Assembly (NCBI GenBank): GCA_030840445.1
Contig: JAVEEN010000075.1
Location: 1 to 35,973, forward strand
From: Pseudonocardiales bacterium
Lineage (GTDB): Bacteria > Actinomycetota > Actinomycetes > Mycobacteriales > Jatrophihabitantaceae
Direction of reading: 5' to 3'
Length of the DNA: 35,973 nucleotides
The translations under genes were made by a program, and so were the position numbers. The notes below the pieces were generated by a model, which was given only the letters and a program-made list of their open reading frames with translations, had not been told where the DNA came from and did not search any database. Positions 8,108-16,009 of the stretch are shown here, piece after piece; the stretch's first letter is position 1, and the number at the start of each line of letters is the position of its first letter.

Positions 8108-9279
8108 GCTGTTGCCAGCCCCAACTCGTCCTCGACGTTGCTGCTCAGCGCAAGCGTGCGGTCATCACGCAACACGAGGCAGCGACGTGAGGATATGTCC
8201 AGCGCCACCGAACTCTTGGGCCGGTAGGGGGCCGAGTCGGCCGGGACCCGGATGCGCAGTTCACGGCCGAGCGTCTCGACTAGCAGATCGACCGATTCGC
8301 CGAGAAAGATGCGGGCGCGCACCGTGCCGATCAAGTGGCCCTCCGGCGCGCGTTCGTCCTCGGCCAACGGGGTCGTCTTGACGCTCTCCGGACGGACGAC
8401 CAGAACCACCGGGTCACCTTCGGCGAGATCGCAGGTTGCGCTGCCCGAGGCGCGCACTCCGCCTTCGAGTTCCACCTCGATCAGGTCACCGACCCGGCCG
8501 GCGACCTGGCAGGTGCCGAAGACCAGGTTGGCCGAACCGATGAAGTCGGCGACGAAGTCGGAGCCGGGCTGGTTGTAGATGTCGTTCGGATTGCCCTGCT
8601 GCACAATGACTCCGTCGCGCATGATCGCGATCTCGTCCGAGAGCGCCAGTGCCTCGCCCTGATCATGTGTCACGTAGATGGCAGTGACACCCAATTCGGT
8701 CTGCAACCGCTTGATCTCGAATCGCATTCGCTCGCGGAGCTTGGCATCGAGGTTGCTCAGCGGTTCATCGAGCAGCAGCAACTTCGGCTTGCCGACGATC
8801 GCACGGGCAAGCGCGAGCCGCTGCTGCTGCCCACCGGAGAGCGCGGTGGACGGCCTCTGGGAGTAAGCGCCCATGCCCATCAGCTCCAGCGCCTCATCGA
8901 CCAGTCGGGTGCGTTCCTTGGCTGCTAGCCGGTGGCGGCGGGCAACCACCGTCAGCGGAAACTCGACGTTCTCCCGCACCGTCATGTGCGGCCAGATGGC
9001 ATACGACTGGAAGACCATCCCGATCGCCCGGCGGTAGGCCGGTACCAGCACACCGGTCGTGTCGTCGAACACGTCCGCGCCATCGATGGTGATCTTGCCG
9101 AAGTCCGGATGTTCGAGGCCGGCAATGCATCTCAACGTGGTGGTCTTGCCGCATCCGGACGGACCGAGAAGCGTGAAAAGCTGCCCCGCTGCGACTTTGA
9201 ACGAGACATCGCTGACCGCGGTGATCCTCTCACGCTCATTGCCTGAAAAGGTTTTGCGGAGATTCTCGATTCGCAGCAT
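8104..9279 (-). CDS. ABC transporter ATP-binding protein with TOBE domain
   Basis: The 391-residue product shows Walker A GPSGCGKTT (about residues 39-47), the ABC signature LSGGQQQR, Walker B LLLLDEPLSNLD, the H-loop in YVTHDQGEALALSD, and a C-terminal TOBE-like region (VLVVRPESVK). This is the FbpC/PotA/UgpC class. The ORF track runs further upstream to 9588, but that extension overlaps the binding-protein gene and is low-complexity shadow. The ATG at 9279 starts exactly at MLRIENLRKTF, as in relatives. It energises the permease that follows with a 4-bp overlap. The ribosome-binding site at 9279 is weak. Confidence 0.93.
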   Translation of the reverse strand: MLRIENLRKTFSGNERERITAVSDVSFKVAAGQLFTLLGPSGCGKTTTLRCIAGLEHPDFGKITIDGADVFDDTTGVLVPAYRRAIGMVFQSYAIWPHMTVRENVEFPLTVVARRHRLAAKERTRLVDEALELMGMGAYSQRPSTALSGGQQQRLALARAIVGKPKLLLLDEPLSNLDAKLRERMRFEIKRLQTELGVTAIYVTHDQGEALALSDEIAIMRDGVIVQQGNPNDIYNQPGSDFVADFIGSANLVFGTCQVAGRVGDLIEVELEGGVRASGSATCDLAEGDPVVLVVRPESVKTTPLAEDERAPEGHLIGTVRARIFLGESVDLLVETLGRELRIRVPADSAPYRPKSSVALDISSRRCLVLRDDRTLALSSNVEDELGLATA

Positions 9280-9382
9280 GTGAAAGTCCCAGCTGTAGAC
9301 GGCGTGATCGATCGGACCGAAACCAATAGCGTCGGCCGGCGTGCACTTGCGCCACGCCAGCCGACACCAACCTTGGAGTTGT

Positions 9383-10519
9383 TTACTTTCGGATGAACTG
9401 GTTGCGGAAGTCGACTGTGTACTTTGCGGCCGCTTCGCGGTAGGTGCTGAATTTGTCGACGATCGCCGGGTCAGCAGACTCGACGAGCTTCCAGGTGCTC
9501 GGGTCGGTGCCCGGGATATCGAAGGGAACCAACTTGGCCGTGCTGAACGGCGAGGTGTCACCGTGCGATGCCCAGGTCTGCTGGCCACCGCCGGCCTTTT
9601 GGTCCAATGACCAGTCCAGCAGCAACGTCGCGGCGCACGGGTGTGGTGCGTGCGCCGAGACCGAGTACGTCGAGTAGAACGAGACCATCGGGCTCAACGG
9701 GATGAACTGGAAGGGCGCGCCTTTGGCGATGCCGTCCGCCTTTTGGTAGCTGTCGGGGACACTCCACGCGATCGGGAACGTACCGGCCTCCATCAGGTCG
9801 CCGACGCCGCGGGCCGAGACACCCTCGGTGACCTTGACGTTGGCGGCGAACTTGTTCATCAGGTCGTTGCCGATCTGGGACTTGACCACCTGGTAGGAGA
9901 TCGGCGTGCTGGTGTCGAAGCCACCCGCGATCTTGCCCTTCCACTTCGGATCAGCCAGATCCTGGTACGACTTCGGGGCATCCGCGGCAGAGACAAGTTT
10001 CGTGTTGTATGCAGCACCCATCACGAAGCCGTTGACGCCGAAGTAGTAAGGGTTGTTCTGCGCAGGGTACAAGCCAGTGCTGTTCGGCGAGCTGATCCGG
10101 GCGAAGTACTTGCTGGTCCGCTCCAGGTTGCCGTAGATGTCACCGTAGACATCGAAGATGTGCTTGCCGGCGTCTTCTTCCTCCGTCAGGTGCTGGACGA
10201 GGTCAGTCGTGCCGACGTAGGGGGTGAGTGTCACGCCCGGGTACTTCTTCTCGAACGCGGGCTTGATGTAGGTCAGGATCGCCGACGAGCTCGTGTACAG
10301 CACAACCGAGCCCTCAGTCTTGGCGCAGCTGTACAGGTACTGCTCGCGGTCCGCGCCGGTGTATTTGGTGACCTTCTCGACCGCGCTGAGAGGCGCGTTT
10401 GACCCCGAACCACCCGCGCCGCCCGGCGAGCCGGCGCTGCTCGAACTGCCACAACCAGCCGCGAGCCCGGCAACGGCGAGCAACGCAATCACCGGCCGCG
10501 ACCTGTGGAATGTCCTCAT
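9383..10519 (-). CDS. Extracellular solute-binding lipoprotein of the ABC importer
   Basis: A 378-residue protein with a type II signal peptide: MRTFHRSR, a hydrophobic stretch, then lipobox LAAGC with Cys23 as the lipidated residue and a Ser/Gly-rich tether (GSSSSAGSPGGAGGSGS). The body (VVLYTSSSAILTYIKPAFEKKYPGV, DLADPKWKGKIA, PIAWSVPDSYQK) matches Fe3+-type/family-1-like binding proteins (AfuA class). I do not see the paired Tyr-Tyr iron ligand typical of FbpA, so iron is not assured. ATG 10519 has GGAGAGGA just upstream; the 100-residue extension in the ORF track is rejected. It is the first gene of the import operon, 103 bases ahead of the ATPase gene. Confidence 0.9.
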   Translation of the reverse strand: MRTFHRSRPVIALLAVAGLAAGCGSSSSAGSPGGAGGSGSNAPLSAVEKVTKYTGADREQYLYSCAKTEGSVVLYTSSSAILTYIKPAFEKKYPGVTLTPYVGTTDLVQHLTEEEDAGKHIFDVYGDIYGNLERTSKYFARISSPNSTGLYPAQNNPYYFGVNGFVMGAAYNTKLVSAADAPKSYQDLADPKWKGKIAGGFDTSTPISYQVVKSQIGNDLMNKFAANVKVTEGVSARGVGDLMEAGTFPIAWSVPDSYQKADGIAKGAPFQFIPLSPMVSFYSTYSVSAHAPHPCAATLLLDWSLDQKAGGGQQTWASHGDTSPFSTAKLVPFDIPGTDPSTWKLVESADPAIVDKFSTYREAAAKYTVDFRNQFIRK

Positions 10520-10880
10520 TGAAATGTCCTCTCCTGGTTCTATGGCGCCACGGATGACGGCCCTCGCAGTTAGCGCGACCAGCCGGCCCGGCGCGCCTCG
10601 GTGGCCGCATCGAACCTGTTCTACGTTGTGAAACGAGCTACCCGCCAAGAGGCGAGTCAACGATCGCGCGCAGGAACTGTGGTACCTGTGAGCGCGATTG
10701 GTAAAGGACCTCGGCGGGCAGCAACCCTTGCCAACGCGGCAAGTTCTCCCCAGTGAGCATGAAGTATGGGTCTCCAGCGCAGACTCGGCAAGATCTTGAC
10801 ACCCCCCTGTTCTGGTCATAGAGTCAACGCATCCGTTGACGAGGTGGTTAGGCTTTCACTATGCGAATTCGCGTGCACTG
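10520..10880. promoter_or_regulatory. Divergent promoter region between the import operon and the CoA-transferase operon
   Basis: This 361-base gap holds no convincing gene. On the plus strand there is TTGACA (10796-10801), 17 bases, TAGAGT (10819-10824), and also TTGACG (10836-10841), 18 bases, TATGCG (10860-10865). The palindrome at 10823-10840 overlaps the start region of the first and the -35 of the second. A lone half-site, GTCAAC, lies near 10655. For the minus-strand import operon no good -10 is seen near the palindrome, so its promoter is not located and its leader may be long. Confidence 0.5.
10823..10840. promoter_or_regulatory. Shared 18-bp operator, copy 1 (GTCAAC-N6-GTTGAC)
   Basis: GTCAACGCATCCGTTGAC has 7-base perfect arms (GTCAACG/CGTTGAC). 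It is one of four sites in the window with the same six-base half-sites and six-base spacer. It lies in the divergent region between the import operon and the CoA-transferase/BVMO operon. Its right half supplies a TTGACG -35-like hexamer for the plus strand, so a bound protein would block transcription. Confidence 0.75.
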
Positions 10881-13397
10881 ATGCCGCCCGATGCGGAAAC
10901 GAACCAGGTATTTTCCGGCGTGCGGGTCCTCGACCTGTCGCGGTGGGTGGCCGGTGAGTTCGCCACCAAACTGCTGGCGGACTTCGGCGCCGAGGTCATC
11001 AAGGTCGAGAAGCCGCGAACCGGAAGCCTCACCCGTCAATGGGGGCCGTTCCCCAGGGATGTCCAAGATCTGGAATGTAGCGCGCTGTTCCTTCATCTGA
11101 ACACCAATAAGCGCTCAATCGCGCTTGACCTGACCGGCGCCGAAGACCGCGAGTTGCTGCTACGGCTCGTGGCGGGCTCAGATGCCCTGGTCGAATCCTT
11201 CCGACCAGGCCAACTCGAGCGACTGGGGCTCGGTCCGGACGTGCTGCACGCGGTGAACCCGCGGCTGGTCGTCACCCGGATCAGCGCGTTCGGCCAGGAC
11301 GGACCGTACCGGGACCGCGAAGCGACCGGCCTGGTGTTGCAGGCGATGGGAGGCCCGATGCATTCGACCGGCGACGCACACCGGGCGCCGCAGCGAAAAC
11401 CTGGCAATCTAGAGAACTATTCGATCGGTCGCGCGGCCGCCGAGGCGACCTTGGCGGGATTGATCTACACCCGACGAGCCGGCACCGGATCGATCATCGA
11501 CGTTTCGGGCCAGGAGGTACTGCTGTCAGGAGGGGATCGTCGAGCCTCCTACCTGCTGGCAGCTTCCTACGCCGGCACCGATGCACCGCGTGGCATTCGC
11601 AGTGCCCACCGCGGCCAGTCGAAGTTCACCGGCCCGTTCAAGACCAAGGACGGGTACGTGGTCATCTACATAACCAACCAGGCCTTCTGGGATCGCTTCG
11701 TGGACCTGATCAGCAGCCCGGATTCGGACTTTCACCAGAAGTATTTCGGCAAGCAGATCATGCTGGAGGATTGGCAGGAATTCCGGAAGTACGTGGCGGA
11801 CTGGTTCGCCCAGCGTCCCAAGCTGCAGGTCATGGAGGACGGCGAGGCCGCCCGAATCCCAGTGACGGCATTCCTGGAAATGCACGAACTGCTAGCGCAC
11901 CCCCACTTCCGCGAGCGCGGCGTATTCGTCGCCGCCGACCATCCGGTTGCCGGCACGCTGGAATACATCGGCGCTCCCTGGCGAATGGCCAACGGCTACC
12001 GGCTTCGGCATACCGCGCCGTTGCTAGACCAGCATTCGAGTCAGATCCGGGCCGAGCTGGACCGCAGCGCGCCGGCAACGCCGCCGAGCACTATCAGCTG
12101 GCCTTCGCCGAAGCCAGGAACAGCCAGTCGGGCACCGCTGGAAGGGATCCGAATCGTGGATCTCACGGTCGTGTGGGCCGGCCCCGGTGGCACGGCACTC
12201 CTCGGCGATCTCGGTGCCGAGGTGATCCGTATCGAGGGGAACAACCGGATCGCGCGGCAGGCTTCGGCCAGCCAAACCAAGGAGTCGATGGCCACAACCG
12301 GCTATAGCGCGGCGATGTTCCCCGATCGCGAGCCACAGCCACGGCCTTATGACCGCAGTGCGATCTTCAACTGGCACTCGCGCAACAAGCTGGCCGCCAC
12401 CGGCAATCTCGAGACACCCGAGGGCCACCGGGCCATCCTCGAGCTGATCAAGATCAGCGACGTGTTCATCGAGAACAACTCCAACGGAACCCTGGAAAAG
12501 CTCGGCCTCGGGCACGAACAGCTAATGGAAATAAATCCACGGCTGATCGTCGTTCGGATGCCGCCGATGGGCATGACGGGTCCGATGAGCACTTACCTCG
12601 GTTACGGTCCGAACTTCAACGCGCTGGTCGGCATCGCCGCCATGGACGGCTACGAGGGCGAGACGCCCGACACCGCCGGAGACAACTATCACATGGACGA
12701 AGCCACGCCCACGGGAGTCGCGATCGCCGTCCTGGCCGCACTCTGGGACCGCGAACGAACCGGCGAGGGCGGCCTGGTCGAATTTGCGCAGTCCGAGAAC
12801 GTCATGCAGGACATCGGCGAGTTCGTCCTGGACAGGCAGCTGAATCAGCGCAATCCCAGGCTGCTCGGCAACGCCGATCCGTACCTGCTACAGGATGTAT
12901 TTCCCTGTCGGGAGGACGACCGGTGGATTGCGATCTCGATCCGGAACGACCAGGACTGGGCGGCGGTTCGCTCGGTCATAGGTGCTGCGGACTGGCTGGC
13001 TGACGGCGACACCGCCGAACTACGGGTGCGCAATTCCGTCCCGTTGCGGCGCCATCTCACCGACTGGACGCGGGATCGGCCATCCGAGGCCATCCTTGCC
13101 GCGCTGCATGCGCTGGCCGTGCCCGCCGGAGAGGTCATGTCAGAGCTGCGCCTGCTCAGAGATCCGCATCTGGCTGCGCGGGACTGGTTCAAACTCCGGT
13201 CCCATCCCAACGTGGGTACCCACCGCTACCCGGGCCATCCATGGCGGGCCCAAGGATTCGACACGATGTTCGGTCGTCCGGTGCCGGCTTTCGGCGAGGA
13301 CAACGAATACGTCTACAAGCAGTTACTGGGTTATTCCGACGCCGAGTACGACTCCCAGGTCGAGCGCCGGTTGATCAGCGACGAGCAGTTTGCATGA
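10881..13397 (+). CDS. Double-domain family III CoA-transferase (CaiB/BaiF type, tandem fusion)
   Basis: The 838-residue product contains two full CaiB/BaiF domains. The first is about residues 8-390 (GVRVLDLSRWVAGEFATKLLADFGAEVIKVE) and the second about 415-838 (GIRIVDLTVVWAGPGGTALLGDLGAEVIRIE). The family transfers CoA between acids through an aspartyl-CoA intermediate. By motif spacing the second half keeps the aspartate (HMDEATPTG, D606), while the first half has Asn at that place (ENYSIGR, N179). ORF start TTG 10836 lies in the operator, whereas ATG 10881 sits about 9 bases after a possible transcription start and has no Shine-Dalgarno, so a near-leaderless start is likely. It probably activates a carboxylic acid intermediate, using another CoA ester as donor. 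It begins an operon with MaoC and Ltp2-like genes. Confidence 0.88.
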   Translation: MPPDAETNQVFSGVRVLDLSRWVAGEFATKLLADFGAEVIKVEKPRTGSLTRQWGPFPRDVQDLECSALFLHLNTNKRSIALDLTGAEDRELLLRLVAGSDALVESFRPGQLERLGLGPDVLHAVNPRLVVTRISAFGQDGPYRDREATGLVLQAMGGPMHSTGDAHRAPQRKPGNLENYSIGRAAAEATLAGLIYTRRAGTGSIIDVSGQEVLLSGGDRRASYLLAASYAGTDAPRGIRSAHRGQSKFTGPFKTKDGYVVIYITNQAFWDRFVDLISSPDSDFHQKYFGKQIMLEDWQEFRKYVADWFAQRPKLQVMEDGEAARIPVTAFLEMHELLAHPHFRERGVFVAADHPVAGTLEYIGAPWRMANGYRLRHTAPLLDQHSSQIRAELDRSAPATPPSTISWPSPKPGTASRAPLEGIRIVDLTVVWAGPGGTALLGDLGAEVIRIEGNNRIARQASASQTKESMATTGYSAAMFPDREPQPRPYDRSAIFNWHSRNKLAATGNLETPEGHRAILELIKISDVFIENNSNGTLEKLGLGHEQLMEINPRLIVVRMPPMGMTGPMSTYLGYGPNFNALVGIAAMDGYEGETPDTAGDNYHMDEATPTGVAIAVLAALWDRERTGEGGLVEFAQSENVMQDIGEFVLDRQLNQRNPRLLGNADPYLLQDVFPCREDDRWIAISIRNDQDWAAVRSVIGAADWLADGDTAELRVRNSVPLRRHLTDWTRDRPSEAILAALHALAVPAGEVMSELRLLRDPHLAARDWFKLRSHPNVGTHRYPGHPWRAQGFDTMFGRPVPAFGEDNEYVYKQLLGYSDAEYDSQVERRLISDEQFA

Positions 13398-13413
13398 CCC
13401 GAACGGAGTTGAT

Positions 13414-13938
13414 GTGAGCGAAACCGAGACCGAGTCCCTGATAGGTGACGAGGCACGCGCGGCGATCGGTTCGGAGCTGGGCCGCGCCGTCGGCACGGTC
13501 GTCAAGAAGGAATTCCAACGTTGGGCCGCGGCGGTCGGTGACCGCAACCCGCTGTATTTCGACGAAAATTACGCCCGTGCCAACGGATACCGCGACGTGG
13601 TCATGCCACCCATGTACCTCGCTCACGTCACCGGAGGAGTGGTGGACCTCGACGAGCTTCGGCCTGACGGAATCCCGATCAGGTCCGGCGGCTCCGGTTC
13701 TGTCCAGCTACCCAGGTGCCCGCGCCGAATGGCGGGCGGTGATGACATCACGTTCCTCGAGCCGGTTCACGCCGGCGATGTCATCACCTCGGTCCGATCG
13801 CTGGCGGGCCTGGAACAGAAGTCCGGTCGATCGGGTGATTTTGTCCTGATGCACTTTCGCACCACATACACGCGAGATGACGGGGTACTGGTCGCCGAGA
13901 CCGCCAGTTCGTTGATCGCCCGACCAGCCAATTCCTAG
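13414..13938 (+). CDS. MaoC-like hydratase subunit, N-terminal hot-dog type
   Basis: This 174-residue hot-dog protein matches the N-terminal MaoC/FAS1-like dehydratase domain: IGSELGRAVGTVVKKEFQRWAAAVGDRNPLYFDENYA, then GYRDVVMPPMYL. In split enoyl-CoA hydratases this subunit is usually non-catalytic and builds the acyl pocket. The catalytic His of GDxNPxH is Tyr here (GDRNPLY), which fits. The ORF track starts at TTG 13390; I prefer GTG 13414, preceded by CGGAG and starting nearer the fold. It lies 16 bases after the CoA-transferase and 11 before the partner gene, so a heteromeric hydratase is expected. In cholesterol side-chain breakdown a comparable split hydratase (ChsH1-ChsH2) works with the aldolase Ltp2. 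Confidence 0.82.
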   Translation: MSETETESLIGDEARAAIGSELGRAVGTVVKKEFQRWAAAVGDRNPLYFDENYARANGYRDVVMPPMYLAHVTGGVVDLDELRPDGIPIRSGGSGSVQLPRCPRRMAGGDDITFLEPVHAGDVITSVRSLAGLEQKSGRSGDFVLMHFRTTYTRDDGVLVAETASSLIARPANS

Positions 13939-13949
13939 ACGGGACGACG

Positions 13950-14387
13950 ATGGCTGAGCAGATCTACTTCGAAGACGTCAACGAGGGCGACGAGATACCG
14001 AGCCTGTCGCTCGAGGTCGACCGCGTACAGATGTTCTTCTTCAGCGCGGCGACGTACAACGGGCACCGCATTCACTACGACCAGAGCTGGGCGCAGGGTG
14101 TCGAGGGGTACCAGGACATCCTCGTTCACGGTCCGTTGCAGGTGGCGCTGCTGGCTCGTGCCATCACCGATTGGGTCGGCGGTCGCGGCAGGTTGGTGAA
14201 CTACGCCGTCCAGAATCGTGCCACCGCGTTCCCAGGCGAAGAGCTCCGGTTCAAGGGCACCGTGACCGGCAAGCGGGAAGAGGGCGAAACCTGCCTGGTC
14301 GAGCTGAAGGTACACGGCGAAAAGGGTTCAGGGCAGATCCTGATGCCTGGTACGGCAACCGTGCGCCTACCCAGGCGAGGTCGGTGA
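13950..14387 (+). CDS. MaoC-like enoyl-CoA hydratase, catalytic-type subunit
   Basis: This 145-residue single hot-dog protein carries the variant active-site segment FFFSAATYNGHRIHYDQSWA and the later DILVHGPLQVALLA. This is the NxHRIHYD form seen in mesaconyl-CoA-hydratase-like and MaoC C-terminal domains; its His and Asp/Asn would activate water for addition to an enoyl-CoA. Together with the preceding subunit it should form a two-part hydratase. The start ATG 13950 follows a GGGACGACG stretch. Its TGA overlaps a GTG of the next gene (GTGATCATG), a sign of coupling to the Ltp2-like gene. Confidence 0.85.
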   Translation: MAEQIYFEDVNEGDEIPSLSLEVDRVQMFFFSAATYNGHRIHYDQSWAQGVEGYQDILVHGPLQVALLARAITDWVGGRGRLVNYAVQNRATAFPGEELRFKGTVTGKREEGETCLVELKVHGEKGSGQILMPGTATVRLPRRGR

Positions 14388-14389
14388 TC

Positions 14390-15589
14390 ATGGGCCTTCG
14401 CGGCGAAGCCGCGATCATCGGCATGGTCGAACTTGCCCCGCACCGCAAGCCGACCCGTACGCCGCGCTTTTCCATCGAGCAGTGGGCCTTGCTGTCGGCC
14501 TCGGCTCTCGCCGACGCAGGCATCGACGCGAGCAGCGTGAACGGACTGATCAGCAGCGGCATCTCGGAGTCGGACAAGTTCGCGCCGGCGACCCTGTCGG
14601 AATACCTCGGCATTCCGATCAATTATGGTGAGGTCGTCGATCTCGGCGGCGCCACGGCAGCGGGAATGGTTTGGCGCGCGGCCGTTGCTGTCGAACTCGG
14701 GTTGTGCGACTCGGTGTTGGTCATGTTGCCCGGCTCGCGAGACTTTCCGACTTCGAGCCGACGTCCGGCCGCCGACCGCGGCTACTCCGGCGCGTCCAGC
14801 AACAACTTCGGTTCGCCTCAAGCCGAGTTCGAGATCCCCTACGGCAACCTCGGCCAGAACGCCCCGTACGCCCAAATCGCCAGGCGTTACGCCAGCACGT
14901 TCGGTTATGATCCGCGCGCCACCGCCAAGATTGCGGTCGACCAGCGGACCAACGCATGCGCAACACCGGATGCCGTCTTCTACGGCAAGGCGATCACGGT
15001 CGAGGACGTCCTCGCGAGCCCGATGGTCGCCGATCCGATTCACATGCTCGAGATGGTGATGACCTGCCACGGCGGCGCCGGAGTCATCGTCGCCAATGCC
15101 GAGGTGGCGAAACGGAGCCGCAATCGACCGGTCTGGATCAAGGGCTTCGGTGAGCGAATCTCCTACAAGACCCCGACCTACGCCGAAGATCTGCTCCGCT
15201 CACCGATCTCCCAGGCCGCGCAGACAGCCTTCGGCATGGCGGCCATCGGGCGGGACGAGGTAGACGTCGCTTCCATCTATGACTGCTACACGATCACGGT
15301 GCTCATGAGCCTCGAGGACGCCGGCTTCTGTGAGAAGGGCAAGGGGATGGAGTTCGTCAGTTCGCACGATCTGACTTTCCGCGGTGACTTCCCGCTCAAC
15401 ACAGCGGGGGGCCAGTTGTCCTTCGGCCAGGCCGGCATTGCCGGCGGCATGCACCATGTGTGCGACGGCGCGCGCCAGATCATGGGCCGCGCGGGTGCCG
15501 CCCAGGTCCCAGACTGCAACACCGCCTTCGTATCCGGCAACGGCGGCATCATGAGCGAGCAGGCCGCGCTCATCCTCCAGGGCGACTGA
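14390..15589 (+). CDS. Thiolase-fold acyl-CoA lyase/aldolase, SCP2/Ltp2-like
   Basis: A 399-residue SCP2-thiolase-family protein. The N-terminal half has GLRGEAAIIGMVELAP. The C-terminal half has DVASIYDCYTITVLMSLEDAGFC followed by the glycine-rich NTAGGQLSFGQAGIAGGMHHV. Where true thiolases have the nucleophilic cysteine (NNNCATGS in SCP-x), this one reads DLGGATAAG, with Gly replacing Cys. That matches Ltp2-type retro-aldolases acting on beta-hydroxyacyl-CoA, so I expect C-C cleavage of the MaoC product rather than Claisen thiolysis. ATG 14390 is chosen because AGGCGAGG is well spaced; GTG 14384 is an alternative. A DUF35 partner follows after 10 bases, as usual. Confidence 0.85.
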   Translation: MGLRGEAAIIGMVELAPHRKPTRTPRFSIEQWALLSASALADAGIDASSVNGLISSGISESDKFAPATLSEYLGIPINYGEVVDLGGATAAGMVWRAAVAVELGLCDSVLVMLPGSRDFPTSSRRPAADRGYSGASSNNFGSPQAEFEIPYGNLGQNAPYAQIARRYASTFGYDPRATAKIAVDQRTNACATPDAVFYGKAITVEDVLASPMVADPIHMLEMVMTCHGGAGVIVANAEVAKRSRNRPVWIKGFGERISYKTPTYAEDLLRSPISQAAQTAFGMAAIGRDEVDVASIYDCYTITVLMSLEDAGFCEKGKGMEFVSSHDLTFRGDFPLNTAGGQLSFGQAGIAGGMHHVCDGARQIMGRAGAAQVPDCNTAFVSGNGGIMSEQAALILQGD

Positions 15590-15599
15590 TGGAGCACTC

Positions 15600-16007
15600 G
15601 TGACCAACAAGCCGATGCCTGAGCCGACCCCGGTCAGCGCACCGTTCTGGCAGTCCCTCCGCGAGCACCGGATTCGCATCCAGTACTCGCCAGCTGCCGA
15701 GCAGTACGTGTTCTATCCGCGCATCCTGGCGCCGCGCACACTGGCCGACGACCTCGAATGGCGTGATATATCCGGCCACGGGACCCTCTACACATTCACA
15801 GTCGGCGACCGGCCGACCGCACCGCCGTGGAGCGACTCGCTGCCTCAATTGCTTGCCGTGGTCGAGTGGGACGAAGGTCCCCGCGTGAGCACCGAAATCG
15901 TCAACGCCCAGCCGGGCGAGCTGAAAGTCGGCATGCGCGTCCAGCCGGTCTTCTGCGACTACCCGGACGATGGCATCACCCTGCTGCGCTACGAGCCGGA
16001 GAACTGA
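15600..16007 (+). CDS. DUF35 OB-fold partner of the thiolase-fold protein, zinc-ribbon cysteines missing
   Basis: A 135-residue protein with the DUF35 layout: helical start (APFWQSLREHRIRIQYS), a rubredoxin-like zinc-ribbon region, then an OB fold (DLEWRDISGHGTLYTFTVGDRP ... LLAVVEWDEGPRVSTEIV). Family members normally have CxxC...CxxC before DLEW. Here the segment reads SPAAEQYVFYPRILAPRTL with no cysteine at those places, so zinc binding there is lost. DUF35 proteins usually cap or stabilise Ltp2/SCP2-type thiolases and are needed for their activity. GTG 15600 follows TGGAG. The gene is directly between the Ltp2-like gene and the BVMO. Confidence 0.82.
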   Translation: MTNKPMPEPTPVSAPFWQSLREHRIRIQYSPAAEQYVFYPRILAPRTLADDLEWRDISGHGTLYTFTVGDRPTAPPWSDSLPQLLAVVEWDEGPRVSTEIVNAQPGELKVGMRVQPVFCDYPDDGITLLRYEPEN

Positions 16008-16009
16008 CT

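Noticed and set aside
9280-9588. 103-residue N-terminal extension of the ABC ATPase in the ORF track
   Set aside because: It overlaps the binding-protein gene and is Ser/Arg/Thr-rich noise; relatives start at MLRIENLRK.
6362-10519. Calling the transporter a ferric-iron importer
   Set aside because: Only the architecture supports it; the iron ligands are not evident and the context is catabolic.
14390-15589. Calling this an acetyl-CoA acetyltransferase (thiolase)
   Set aside because: The nucleophilic Cys is absent, and an Ltp2-like partner context exists, so thiolysis is not supported.
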